The notes under the pieces are model-generated. The model did not search any database and was not told the DNA's origin. It saw only the letters and a list, made by a program, of their open reading frames with translations. A program made the translations under genes and the position numbers. 64,000 nt of DNA from Ideonella sp. (GTDB taxonomy: Bacteria > Pseudomonadota > Gammaproteobacteria > Burkholderiales > Burkholderiaceae_C), in contig NZ_JADJDO010000009.1 of assembly GCF_016702655.1 (NCBI RefSeq), positions 186,001 through 250,000 of the forward strand, given 5' to 3'. Position 1 is the stretch's first letter; every line of letters begins with the position of its first letter. This document shows positions 1-8,820 of the stretch, one piece after another.

Positions 1-273
1 ATCCTGTACCAGATGCACAAGATCACGCGCGAGACCGGGGCGGCGCTGATCTGGATCACGCACGACATGGCAGTCGTAGCCGCGCTGGCGCAGAAGGTCT
101 GCGTGATGAACCGCGGCAGGATCGTCGAACAAGGCGATGTCGCTCAGATCCTGAACGCGCCCCGGCACCCCTACACACGCGGCCTGATGGACTCGATCCC
201 CAGCCGCAATCCGCGCGGCCAGCGATTGCGCACCATGCCCGCACTGCCGACCGCGGCGGACCCGGCTTCATGA
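1..273 (+). CDS. Oligopeptide ABC transporter ATP-binding protein, C-terminal fragment (OppD/DppD-like)
   Basis: The window opens inside this gene, so only about 90 C-terminal residues are visible. They show the end of an ABC ATPase: the H-loop segment LIWITHDMAVVAALAQKVCVMNRGRIVEQG, here split as LIWITHDM and VMNRGRIVEQG, followed by PRHPYTRGLMDSIPS, which is typical of the oligopeptide/dipeptide importer subfamily. The stop codon overlaps the start of the next ATPase gene as ATGA, so the two are translationally coupled. The protein would work at the inner face of the membrane, paired with the downstream ATPase, to power uptake of peptides or a similar solute. The permease and binding-protein genes should lie upstream, outside the window. 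Substrate cannot be told. Confidence 0.85.
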   Translation: MLYQMHKITRETGAALIWITHDMAVVAALAQKVCVMNRGRIVEQGDVAQILNAPRHPYTRGLMDSIPSRNPRGQRLRTMPALPTAADPAS

Positions 274-1328
274 CGGCACTGCTGGAGCTGCAAGGCGTGT
301 CGCGCAGCTTCGCCCGTGCGGGCGATTTGATCGGCCGTGTTCGCGCGCAGCTGGCCGGCCGGCGGGTGCCGCGGCGCGTGACGGTGCTGCATGCCATCGA
401 CCTGGCAGTGCAGCCGGGCGAGGTACTGGGTCTGGTGGGTGAGTCGGGTTGCGGCAAGTCGACGCTGGGTCGCATCGTCGCCGGCCTGCTGCCGGCCGAT
501 CAGGGCCGCCGGCTGTGGAACGGCCAGGACATCGTCACCCTGGCGCCCGCCGATGCACGCCGCGTGGCGCTCGGCGTGCAGATGATCTTCCAGGATCCCG
601 ACGCCTCGCTCAACCCGCGCCGGCGTGTGGCCGATGCGGTGGGTGAGGCGGCGGTCGTGCATGGGCTCGTGGGTCGCGACGACAGGGCGGCCTACGTGGC
701 GCAGTTGATGCTGCAGGTCGGTCTCGACCCAATTCTCGGCGAGCGCTTTCCGCACCAGTTCTCCGGCGGGCAGCGGGCTCGCATCGGCATCGCCCGCGCA
801 CTGGCGGTGCGACCTCGCTTCCTGGTCTGCGACGAGTCGGTGGCGGCACTCGATGTCTCGGTCCAGGCCCAGGTGCTGAACCTGTTCATGGACCTGCGCG
901 AACGCATGGGGCTGACCTACCTCTTCATCAGCCACGACCTGAGTGTCGTCAACCATGTGTCCGACCGCGTGGCGGTGATGTACCTGGGCCGGCTGGTCGA
1001 ACTGGCGACCACCGACGAGCTGTTTCGCACGCCGGCCCATCCCTACACCCGGGCGCTTCTGGACAGCGTGCCGCGACTGCAGGCCGGCCAGGCCTCGTTC
1101 GCCCCCCTCGAAGGCGAAATCGCGTCGGTGCTGGCGCCGCCTTCGGGTTGCGCCTTCCACCCGCGTTGCCCGCAAGCCGGGACGCAATGCCGCGAACATC
1201 TCCCGCCATTGCGCAACATCGGTGCCGGCCGTGCCGTGGCATGCCATCGGGTAGCGCCGCCCGCCGCATCCGGCACGCTGCATGACCTGCGCAATGCGGC
1301 CCGAGAACCACGGCAAGCGGACCGTTGA
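270..1328 (+). CDS. Oligopeptide ABC transporter ATP-binding protein (OppF/DppF-like)
   Basis: This 352-residue protein is the second ATPase of a peptide-type ABC importer. It has Walker A GESGCGKST, the signature FSGGQRARIGIARAL, Walker B FLVCDESVAALD and the switch histidine in FISHDLSVV. The C-terminal oligopeptide-transporter extension includes the Cys-containing GCAFHPRCPQAG. The length is normal for OppF/DppF. The ATG overlaps the stop of the preceding ATPase by four bases. The end of this gene abuts the FAD-linked oxidase gene, which suggests the imported compound might feed that enzyme. That link is inference from position only. Confidence 0.9.
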   Translation: MTALLELQGVSRSFARAGDLIGRVRAQLAGRRVPRRVTVLHAIDLAVQPGEVLGLVGESGCGKSTLGRIVAGLLPADQGRRLWNGQDIVTLAPADARRVALGVQMIFQDPDASLNPRRRVADAVGEAAVVHGLVGRDDRAAYVAQLMLQVGLDPILGERFPHQFSGGQRARIGIARALAVRPRFLVCDESVAALDVSVQAQVLNLFMDLRERMGLTYLFISHDLSVVNHVSDRVAVMYLGRLVELATTDELFRTPAHPYTRALLDSVPRLQAGQASFAPLEGEIASVLAPPSGCAFHPRCPQAGTQCREHLPPLRNIGAGRAVACHRVAPPAASGTLHDLRNAAREPRQADR

Positions 1329-1335
1329 TCGAACG

Positions 1336-2722
1336 ATGGCAAACGCGGCGCGCCCCTTGCGGAGTCGCTGCTGGGCATCGTCGGAACCGACGGTCTTCTG
1401 GTCGACGACGAGGTGCGCGCGCAGCACCCAGGCCTTCCGCCCCGAGCCGCTGCGCGCCGCGTGCTGGTGCGGCCCCGGACCACCGCCGAGGTATCGGCGG
1501 TGCTCGCGCTGTGCCATGCCGCGCGCAACCCGGTCGTGACGCACGGCGGCCTGACCGGACTCGTGCACGGCGCCGATGCGGGTGGCGACGACGTGATCGT
1601 GTCGCTCGAGCGCATGAACGCGATCGAGGAGATCTCGCCGACCCAGCGCGTGGCGGTCGTGCAGGCGGGCGTGCCGCTGCAACGCCTGCAGGAGGCGGCG
1701 CGCGATGCGGGCCTGTTCTTCCCGCTCGACCTCGGCGCGCGCGGCACGGCAACCGTGGGCGGCGCAGTCTCGACCAACGCCGGCGGCAACCGCGTGATCC
1801 GCTGGGGAATGATGCGCGAATCGGTGCTCGGCCTCGAAGCGGTGCTCGCCGACGGTACGGTGGTCTCGTCGCTGAACCGCGTGATCAAGAACAACACCGG
1901 CTACGACCTGAAGCAGCTGTTCATCGGCGCCGAGGGCACGCTGGGCGTCGTGACGCGGGTCGTCGTGCGCCTGCGCGAGGCACCGCCGGCGCGCGCGATG
2001 GGGCTGGCGGCGCTCGAGCGCTTCGAGCAGGTGGCGGCGCTCCTGAAGCACATGGACCGCGGCCTGGGCGGCACGCTCTCGGCCTTCGAGGTGATGTGGC
2101 GCGACTTCTACGAACTCGTGACCACGCCGCCGGCGCGCACGCGCCCTCCCTTGCCGCACGGCCGTCCCTACTACGTGCTGCTCGAGAGCCTCCGGGGCCG
2201 ACCAGGCGCGCGACCTGGAGCGCTTCGAATCCACGCTCGCCGAGGCGATGGAGGCCGGCCTGGTGGCCGATGCCAGCATCGCGCAGACCGAGCGCGACTG
2301 CGAGGCGCTGTGGGCACTGCGCGACGACATCGGCCAGATGGGCCGCTTCGGCCGGCCCTTCGGCTACGACGTGTCGCTGCCGCTGGCCGACACCGAGGCC
2401 TACGTGGCGAACCTGCGTTCGGACCTCGCGCAGCGCTGGCCCGAGCATCGCTGCTGGTTCTACGGCCATCTTGGCGACGGCAACCTGCACGTCGTGGTGC
2501 AAGTGCCCGACCCGGGCGACGCAGCCCACGCAGCGGTCGACGCGCTGGTCTACGAGCCGCTGGGAGCGCTCGGCGGCGCGATCTCGGCCGAGCATGGCAT
2601 CGGCCTGGACAAGAAGGCCTGGCTGCATGTCTCGCGCAGCGGACGAGATCGCGTTGATGCGGACCCTCAAGCAGGCGCTCGATCCAGCCGGCATCCTCAA
2701 TCCGGGCAAGCTGCTGCCGTGA
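1336..2722 (+). CDS. FAD-linked oxidase, D-2-hydroxyacid dehydrogenase/GlcD type (reading frame broken)
   Basis: The stitched protein is a vanillyl-alcohol-oxidase-fold FAD enzyme of the GlcD/D-lactate dehydrogenase group, which oxidises D-2-hydroxy acids. Visible parts are the FAD-binding region (VVTHGGLTGLVHGA, GARGTATVGGAVSTNAGGN, GAEGTLGVVTRV) and the C-terminal catalytic domain with HLGDGNLHVVV, AEHGIGLDKKAWL and ALDPAGILNPGKLLP. No single frame covers it. Frame 3 carries roughly 1350-2190, frame 1 about 2195-2640, and frame 2 the last 80 bases. An ATG at 1336 in frame 1 joins the body well if one C is missing from the C-run near 1355. The three slips look like single-base errors or recent decay. 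Start and integrity are therefore uncertain, but the family is clear. Confidence 0.75.
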
Positions 2723-3509
2723 CGGCGCGCGCCGGGCCGGCCGGCGCGTGCCGGCCTTGCCAGTGCACTGCCGCGCGCAACCCGAGCATCGAGCGCGTCT
2801 CGTCCGGGCTCGCCACCGCGCGCCCCGCACGGCGCGCGCAGGCGGCGAGCTCGGCGATCAGCGCGCCATTGCCCGCCGCGCGGCTGCCGTCGGGCAAGTA
2901 GAAGGTGTCTTCCAGCCCCGTGCGCAGCATGCCACCGAGTTCGGCGGTCCTCTGGTGCACCGGCCAGATCTCGGCGCGGCCGATCAGCGTCGTCTGCCAC
3001 ACCGCTCCGGGCGCGGTGTAGCGCGGCAGCAGCGCGAGCAGGTCGGCGTCGCAGGGCATGCCCGAGGCCACGCCCATGACGAAGTTGTACTCGGGCACGC
3101 CTCTGAAGAGGCCCGCCTTCAGGTACATGCCCACCGAACGCACGATGCCGACGTCGAAGCATTCGAACTCGGGGTGCACGTCGCATTCGGCCATCGCATC
3201 GAGGTACTCCTTGACTTTGCCGACGGGGTTGTCGAAGACCATCGGCGGCCAGGCCCACTGGCCGTTGTCCTTGATCTTCAGGTAGTTCAGCGTGCCGGCG
3301 TTGCAGGCCGCGATCTCGGGCCTGACGCGCCGGATGCACGCCAGCGGCCCGCTGATGTCCTTGCCGATGACGCCGGTCGTCAGGTTGATGATCACGCCCG
3401 GGCAGGCATCGCGGATCGCGCCGACCACCGCCTCGCGGGCGCAGCCGCGGTGGTGGGTGCCGACATCGAGGGCGATGCTACGAACCGGGCTTGGGCTGCG
3501 CAGACGCAT
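2697..3509 (-). pseudogene. Beta-keto acid cleavage enzyme (BKACE/Kce family), copy 1, 5'-truncated
   Basis: From about 3435 downward the frame reads a normal BKACE body: EAVVGAIRDACPGVIINLTTGVIG, then NAGTLNYLKIKDNGQWAWPP, EFECFDVGIVRSVGMYL, YNFVMGVASGMPCD and GGMLRTGLEDTFYL. These enzymes cleave 3-keto acids with acetyl-CoA. The first 80 or so residues are missing and replaced by unrelated sequence, and with them the MHVH zinc-ligand motif that the second copy at 7948-8820 keeps. Copy 1 should therefore be inactive. DNA identity with copy 2 stops sharply at 3435 (matching 8620). The 3' end overlaps the oxidase gene by 26 bases, and the last 20 or so residues are also unlike the family. It is probably a duplication remnant. 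Confidence 0.75.
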
Positions 3510-3611
3510 CGGGCGCCGCGGCCGGTGGGGCTGTTGACCCAGGTTTGCGCCGCGTCAGTGACCCACTTGCGCCTTCGGTGCATGCTTGACATAGAAGGGC
3601 GATCGAACCCC

Positions 3612-4163
3612 ATGAGCACTGGCCTCTTGCCCACCACCTACCGACCCGCGCAGCGCGCATTGCATTGGCTGATGGCGGCCGTCATCGCCGCCGCCTGGGC
3701 GCTCGGCATGCGCAGCGGCCTGTTCGAGGGCGCGCCGCGCGGCGAGGCGATCGGCCTGCACATCGCCGTCGCGTCGAGCGTGTTGCTGCTGCTGCCGCTG
3801 CGCCTCGCTGCGCGCGCCGCGTTCCGCGCGCCGCCGCTGCCCGCGGCGATGGGTGCCGCGGCGCGCCTGGCTGCGCACGCGGCCCATGTCGGGATCTATG
3901 CGCTGATGCTCGCGCTGCCGCTGAGCGGCTGGCTTGCCGTCAACAGCGGCGGCCGGCCGGTCAAGCTGCTCGGCCTCGTCTACCTGCCGTCGCTCGTCGC
4001 GAAGGACCAGGCGCTGCACGAACGCATCGAAACGCTCCATGTCGCGCTCGCCTGGGTGCTCGCTGCCGTGGTCGCGGTGCACGTGCTGGCGGCGCTGAAG
4101 CACCACTTCATCGACCGCGACGACGTGCTCGTGCGGATGCTGCCGCGGCCGGCGCGCGGCTGA
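3612..4163 (+). CDS. Cytochrome b561
   Basis: This 183-residue membrane protein has four hydrophobic segments and the histidines expected of a dihaem cytochrome b561: RALHWLMAAVIAAAW near the N-terminus, GLHIAVASS, AHAAHVGIYALML, and VALAWVLAAVVAVHVLAALKHHFIDRD at the end. The family moves electrons within the inner membrane, often from quinol to a periplasmic partner. The ATG at 3612 was chosen because the first helix starts about 14 residues later, as is usual; an ATG at 3582 is possible but would add ten non-conserved residues. It stands alone between the truncated BKACE copy and the ATPase module, with no obvious partner. Confidence 0.88.
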   Translation: MSTGLLPTTYRPAQRALHWLMAAVIAAAWALGMRSGLFEGAPRGEAIGLHIAVASSVLLLLPLRLAARAAFRAPPLPAAMGAAARLAAHAAHVGIYALMLALPLSGWLAVNSGGRPVKLLGLVYLPSLVAKDQALHERIETLHVALAWVLAAVVAVHVLAALKHHFIDRDDVLVRMLPRPARG

Positions 4164-4479
4164 CGCGACGGTCGATGCGGCGTGGTGTCGGTGCTCATTC
4201 GCCGCGCGTAGTTGGAGCAAGCTGCGCACGTGGCTGCCCAGAGGGCAGCGATACATCGTGCGCCGCACCGACAGCTTCGGCCGCAGCGACACGAGGTGCG
4301 AACTGCGCGCGTTCTTCGGGCCCGATGCGGCGAGAGCTGCTCGCGCCGCGCCGCACGCGCAGTCGGCCTGTCAGCGTTTGATAGCCGGCATTGAATCGCC
4401 CTGACTGCGCAGACCAGCGTACCAGCCGGTCCGACCGCGTACCCACTCCGGACGAGCGAGCCGTAAAATTGCGACGATC
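4164..4479. other. Intergenic region upstream of the ATPase/TPR module
   Basis: No convincing gene is seen in these 316 bases. One plus-strand reading from about 4216 to 4403 gives a plausible-looking run (KLRTWLPRGQRYIVRRTDS and onward) that ends at a stop, but it lacks a start and a recognisable family. It could be a coding remnant. The last 60 bases are less GC-rich (GAGCCGTAAAATTGCGACG just before the ATG at 4480) and probably hold the promoter or leader of the ATPase gene; no strong -35/-10 pair could be picked. Confidence 0.4.
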
Positions 4480-5808
4480 ATGGCCTACGCACCTCCAAAG
4501 CACATCCTCGAGGTACTGCAGAAGATCGAGTACGAGGAAGCGCTGCCCGACGGCGATCCGCGCTACGTCGAAACGCAGGAAGCGCGTGGCAGCGAGAAGA
4601 CCTTTGCCCGGCTGGCGCGCAAGTTCGGCTGGGACCCCGCCAGCAATGCCTTCTTCGCGCCGAACGTCAAGCACGTGCTCTTCTTCGGCCACATCGGCAG
4701 CGGCAAGACCACCGAGCTGCGCCGCTACGCGGGCAAGCTCAACGACTCCAAGCGTTTCTACGTGGTCGAGGTCGACGTGCTGGCCAAGCTCGACCGCAAC
4801 AACCTGCAGTACACCGAGGCGCTGATGGCGATGGCCGAGACGCTGCTGGAGCGCCTCAATGCCGATGGATACTCGCTCGGCGACGACGCGCTCGCGCCGG
4901 TGCGCAGTTGGTTCGCCACCGCGATCCAGACCCGCGCCACGAACCGCGAACTCAGCGCGGAGCTCAAGACCGGCATCCAGGCCGGCGGCGGCATCCCGGG
5001 GATCGTCAAGTTGTTCGCCGGGTTCACCACCGCATTCAAGACCGGCTCGAGCCAGAAGAGCGAGTGGCGGCAGGAGATCCGCAACGGCTTCACGACGCTG
5101 GCGGTGGCGTTCAGCAACCTGATCCGCAGCGCGGAGGCCGAACTGAAGCGCGTCGGCCGCGCCGAACGGGTGCTGTTCCTCATCGACGGCACCGACAAGA
5201 TGCGCGGCGAGGACACGCAGCAGTTCTTCGTGCAGGACGCTGAGCAGCTGCTGGCGATCCAGACCCTGGCGCTCTACACCGCACCGCTGCACCTGAAGTA
5301 CGACGGCAGCCTGGGCGGCAAGCTCGATGCCGACATCGTGCTGCCGATGATCAAGCTGCAAGAGCGCGACGGCAGCCCCTTCCAACCGGGACTGGCGGCA
5401 ATGCACGACCTGCTGCTGCGGCGTGCCGACCGCAGCCTGTTCGCCAGCGACGCCGAGGTGGCGCGCCTGGTCAGGTTCAGCGGCGGTCATCCGCGCGCGA
5501 AATGCTGCGCCTGCTCAAACTGTGCTGCGAGGTCGCGGAGGACAAGATCGACGCGGCGGTGGTGCAGCGCGATCGAGCAACTCGCCTCCGACTACCGCTA
5601 CTTCCTGAAACCGGCCGACTACGTGCTGCTCAAGGCGATCGACACCCACCCGGCTCACGGCGGCAACGACGAACAGGCGCATCAGCTGCTATACAACGAC
5701 GGCACCTGGCGCCGCAGCCACCCAGTGGTGCGCACGCTGGAGGGCTACCAGCTCGCCGTGCTTCCCACGGCTGAAGCCGCCTCGGCACCCGCCGCGCCGC
5801 CGGCTTGA
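4480..5808 (+). CDS. P-loop ATPase of a two-gene ATPase/TPR module
   Basis: The product is about 442 residues. Walker A is GHIGSGKT (residues 70-77) and the Walker B-like strand is VLFLIDGTDK (231-240), which ends in DGTD in the way of STAND/NACHT-like and other AAA-type NTPases. A segment after the NTPase core is rich in leucine and helix-like, ending in SDYRYFLKPADYVLLKAID. Between about 5494 and 5566 the frame slips and returns; frame 2 reads MLRLLKLCCEVAEDKIDAAV there, so two compensating indels are likely and the true protein is probably intact. The stop overlaps a TTG start of the TPR gene (TTGA). I do not recognise a named family. A role in signal-dependent assembly, possibly defence, is inference from architecture. 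Confidence 0.75.
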   Translation: MAYAPPKHILEVLQKIEYEEALPDGDPRYVETQEARGSEKTFARLARKFGWDPASNAFFAPNVKHVLFFGHIGSGKTTELRRYAGKLNDSKRFYVVEVDVLAKLDRNNLQYTEALMAMAETLLERLNADGYSLGDDALAPVRSWFATAIQTRATNRELSAELKTGIQAGGGIPGIVKLFAGFTTAFKTGSSQKSEWRQEIRNGFTTLAVAFSNLIRSAEAELKRVGRAERVLFLIDGTDKMRGEDTQQFFVQDAEQLLAIQTLALYTAPLHLKYDGSLGGKLDADIVLPMIKLQERDGSPFQPGLAAMHDLLLRRADRSLFASDAEVARLVRFSGGHPRAKCCACSNCAARSRRTRSTRRWCSAIEQLASDYRYFLKPADYVLLKAIDTHPAHGGNDEQAHQLLYNDGTWRRSHPVVRTLEGYQLAVLPTAEAASAPAAPPA

Positions 5809-7891
5809 CGCCAGAGGCCGCCAGCACCTTGGCCGGCTCCGCGTTCGATGTCGAACAGCTGCGCCTGGCCGCGGCACGCCGTCTGCCCGCGTCCTGCCAC
5901 GACGACTTCCTGCGCCTGTCGCGCACGCTGCTGCACGGCCCGGCGTTTCAGTGGCTGCTCGTCGATGCGCCCGACGAGCACCTGCGCAGGCAGGTGATGG
6001 TGGCGCTCGACGAGGTGCTGCGCGCTGCGGGCCTGAGCACCAACCGCCTGCCGCTGAGCGAGAAGATCGCCGACGTGGCCATGCTCGAAGCCCGGCTCGT
6101 CAAGAACGCCGGCGCGGCCGGCGTGGTGCACGTTGTCGGCCGGCCGGGCTGGTTCGATGCAACGCGCTGGGACGCCTTCAACGCGCGCCGCGAACGCCTG
6201 GCTGCGCAAGCGCGCGCGCGGCTGGTGTTCTGGCTCGACTCCAACGCGATTGCGCTGGCCTCGAGCGGAGCGCCCGACCTGTGGGCCTGGCGAAGCGGCG
6301 TCTATGCCTTTCTGCCCGCAGCGGCGCCGGTGGAAAACCTCGCCGGCACACCCGTCGTCCCGCGCGGCCCCGCGATGCCGCTCGCGCCGCGGCCGGCCGG
6401 CGCCGACACCCGCTCGATGGCCGAGCGCAGCCGCCGCGTCGCCGAGATCCGAAGCTGGCTGGCGCGCAAGCCCCCCCCGCCGGACGAACTGCTGGTGGCG
6501 CCGCTCGACGAACTCGGCCGCCTGCTCTACGAGCTGGGCGACTACGACGAGGCGCTGCAGCACTGGCGCGAGGTCGAGCTGCCCTTGTATCGGCGCCTGG
6601 GCGATGCACGGGGCGAAGCCATCACGCAAGGCCAGATCGCCGACATCCTGCAGGCCCGCGGCCAGCTCGACGAGGCGCTGCGCATCCGCAACGAGGAGGA
6701 GCTGCCCGTCTACGAGCGCCTGGGCGACGTGCGCGAGAAGGCCGTCACCATGGGCAAGATCGCCGACATCCTGCAGGCCCGCGGCCAACTCGACGAGGCG
6801 CTGCGCATCCGCAAGGAGGAAGAGCTGCCCGTCTACGAGCGCCTGGGCGACGTCCGCTCCAGGCCGTCACCATGGGCAGGATCGCCGACATCCTGCAGGC
6901 CCGCGGCCAGCTCGACGAGGCGCTGCGCATCCGCAACGAGGAAGAGCTGCCCGTCTACGAGCGCTTGGGTGACGTGCGCTCCAAGGCCGTCACCATGGGC
7001 AAGATCGCCGACATCCTGCAGGACCGCGGCCAGCTCGACGAGGCGCTGCGCATCCGCAACGAGGACGAGCTGCCCGTCTACGAGCGCCTGGGAGACGTGC
7101 GCTCCAAGGCCGTCACCATGGGCAGGATCGCCGACATCCTGCAGGCCGCGGCCAGCTCGACGAGGCGCTGCGCATCCGCAGCGAAGGAAGAGCTGCCCGT
7201 CTACGAGCTGGGCGACGTGCGCTCCAAGGCCGTCACCATGGGCAAGATCGCCGACATCCTGCAGGACCGCGGCCAGCTCGACGAGGCGCTGCGCATCCGC
7301 AAGGAGGAACAACTGCCCGTCTATGAGCGCCTGGGCGACGTGCGCGCGAAGGCCGTCACCATGGGCAAGATCGCCGACATCCTCCAGGCCCGCGGACAGC
7401 TCGACGAGGCGCTGCGCATCCACAACGAGGAAGAGCTGCCCGTCTACGACGCCTGGGCGACGTCCGCCAGAAGCCGTCACCATGGTCAAGATCGTCGACA
7501 TCCTGCAAGCCCGCGGCCAACTCGACGAGGCCCTGCGCATCCTCAGCGATGAAGTCCGGCCCGCCTTCGAGCGCCTGGGCGACGTGCGCGCGAAGGCCGT
7601 CACCATGGGCAGGATCGCCGACATCCTGCAAGCCCGCGGCCAGCTCGACGAAGCCCTGCGCATCCGCAACGAGGAAGAGCTGCCCGTCTACGACGCCTGG
7701 GCGACATGCGCGAACGGTCGATCACGCGAGCAAAGATCGGGTTGCAGTTGCTGGACGCGGGATCCGCAACCGACGAAGCCAGGCAGTTGCTCGAGGCGGC
7801 GTGGGCGGATCTGTCACGCATGGGCTTGCCCGAAGCCGAGGCGGTGGCCCAAGCCATGCGCAGCCGGGGCATGAAGCTGCCGGCTGGCTGA
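5805..7891 (+). CDS. TPR-repeat protein with degenerate NTPase-like N-terminal domain (frames broken in the repeats)
   Basis: The first 180 or so residues look like an NTPase-type domain that lacks a Walker A: QWLLVDAPDEHLRRQV stands where a P-loop would be expected, and it continues to VVHVVGRPGWF, NARRERLA, RLVFWLDSNAIALA and DLWAWRSGVYAF. From memory, the last motifs resemble those of large bacterial NTPase-TPR proteins. After a linker come about ten TPR units of 41 residues (core IADILQARGQLDEALRIR, then EELPVYERLGDVR). A unique tail follows: AKIGLQLLDAGSATDEARQL to MRSRGMKLPAG. Several single-base slips between 6860 and 7690 break the frame. The TTG start at 5805 overlaps the ATPase stop, which implies coupled translation. 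Alternative starts are downstream, for example TTG at 5829. Function is unknown; TPR superhelices usually bind partner proteins. Confidence 0.72.
6639..7740 (+). repeat. Tandem 123-bp coding repeat array (TPR units)
   Basis: The string GCCGACATCCTG (or GTCGACATCCTG in one unit) recurs at 6639, 6762, 6884, 7007, 7130, 7250, 7373, 7494 and 7617, a period of 123 bases with departures of -1, -3 and -2. Units are nearly identical at the DNA level, including synonymous positions, which points to recent expansion or gene conversion. Departures coincide with the frame breaks: a lost A near 6860, a lost C near 7147 balanced by a gained base near 7180, and lost bases near 7449, 7470 and 7689. Two units share the identical lesion TACGACGCCTGGG (7446 and 7687). 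Confidence 0.9.
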
Positions 7892-7947
7892 GCGCGCAGC
7901 TTGGTAGCTGGCGTTTGCGCTCGGCGCGCGGCCGCATTGCGATCGGT

Positions 7948-8820
7948 TCAGTGGCGCAAGCCGAGCATCGCCGCGCGCCTCGTCCGGGCTCGCCACCGCG
8001 CGCCCGGCGCGTCGCGCGCAGGCGGAGAGCTCGGCGATCAGCGCGCCGTTGCCGGCGGCACGTTCGCCGCTCGGCAAGTAGAACGTGTCCTCCAGTCCGC
8101 TGCGAAGCATCCCGCCGAGTTCGGCCGTCTTCTGGTGCACCGGCCAGATCTCGGCGCGGCCGATCAGCGTCGTCTGCCACACCGCGCCGGGCGCGGTGTA
8201 GCGCGGCAGCAGCGCGAGCAGGTCGGCGTCGCAGGGCATGCCCGAGGCGACGCCCATCACGAAGTTGTACTCGGGCACGCCGTGAAGAGTCCCGCCTTCA
8301 GGTACATGCCCACCGAACGCACGATGCCGACGTCGAAGCATTTCGAACTCCAGGGTGCACGTCGCACTCAGGCCATCGTGTCGAGGTACTCCTTGACCTT
8401 GGCGACGGGGTTGTCGAAGACCATCTGCGGCCAGGCCCACTGGCCGTTGTCCTTGATCTTCCAGGTAGTTCAGCGTGCCCGGCGTTGCAGGCCGCGATCT
8501 CGAAGCCTGACGCGCCGGATGCAGGCCAGCGGCCCGGCGATGTCCTTGCCGATGACGCCGGTCGTCAGGTTGATGATCACGCCCGGGCAGGCGTCGCGGA
8601 TCGCGCCGACCACCGCCTCGGCGACGTCCGGGTCCCAGTTCGGCAGGTGGCCCATGCCGGGCTCCTGGCTGCGCAGGTGGACGTGCATCACCGACGCGCC
8701 GGCATCGAAGGCATCGCGCGCCTCGGCCGCCATCTGCGCCGGCGTGACCGGCACCGGATGCTGCTTCGGGTCGGTCAGCACGCCGGTGAGCGCGCAGGTG
8801 AGGATAGCCTTGTTCGTCAT
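7948..8820 (-). CDS. Beta-keto acid cleavage enzyme (BKACE/Kce family), copy 2 (frameshifted)
   Basis: This is the full-length copy of the DUF849/BKACE gene. The N-terminus reads MTNKAILTCALTGVLTDPKQ and contains AGASVMHVHLRS, whose two histidines are the zinc ligands of the family. The C-terminal part matches copy 1 closely (PEYNFVMGVASGMPCDADLL, SGLEDTFYLPSGERAAGNGA). Against copy 1, at least seven single-base differences, mostly insertions, fall between 8280 and 8510, and another near 7975 hides the expected end ARAMLGLRH and its stop at 7948. GGAGG lies seven bases before the ATG. The gene ends the carboxylase operon, so the enzyme may cleave a 3-keto product of that pathway with acetyl-CoA. 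Substrate is unknown. Confidence 0.78.

Noticed and set aside
171..2330. Long minus-strand open frame (719 codons) opposite the ABC ATPase and oxidase genes
   Set aside because: It is an antisense shadow of GC-rich genes: Arg/His-rich composition, no domain, and full overlap with well-supported plus-strand genes.
4216..4403. Possible small gene or coding remnant before the ATPase (reading KLRTWLPRGQRYIVRRTDS)
   Set aside because: No start codon with a ribosome binding site and no family recognised; listed only as part of the intergenic region.
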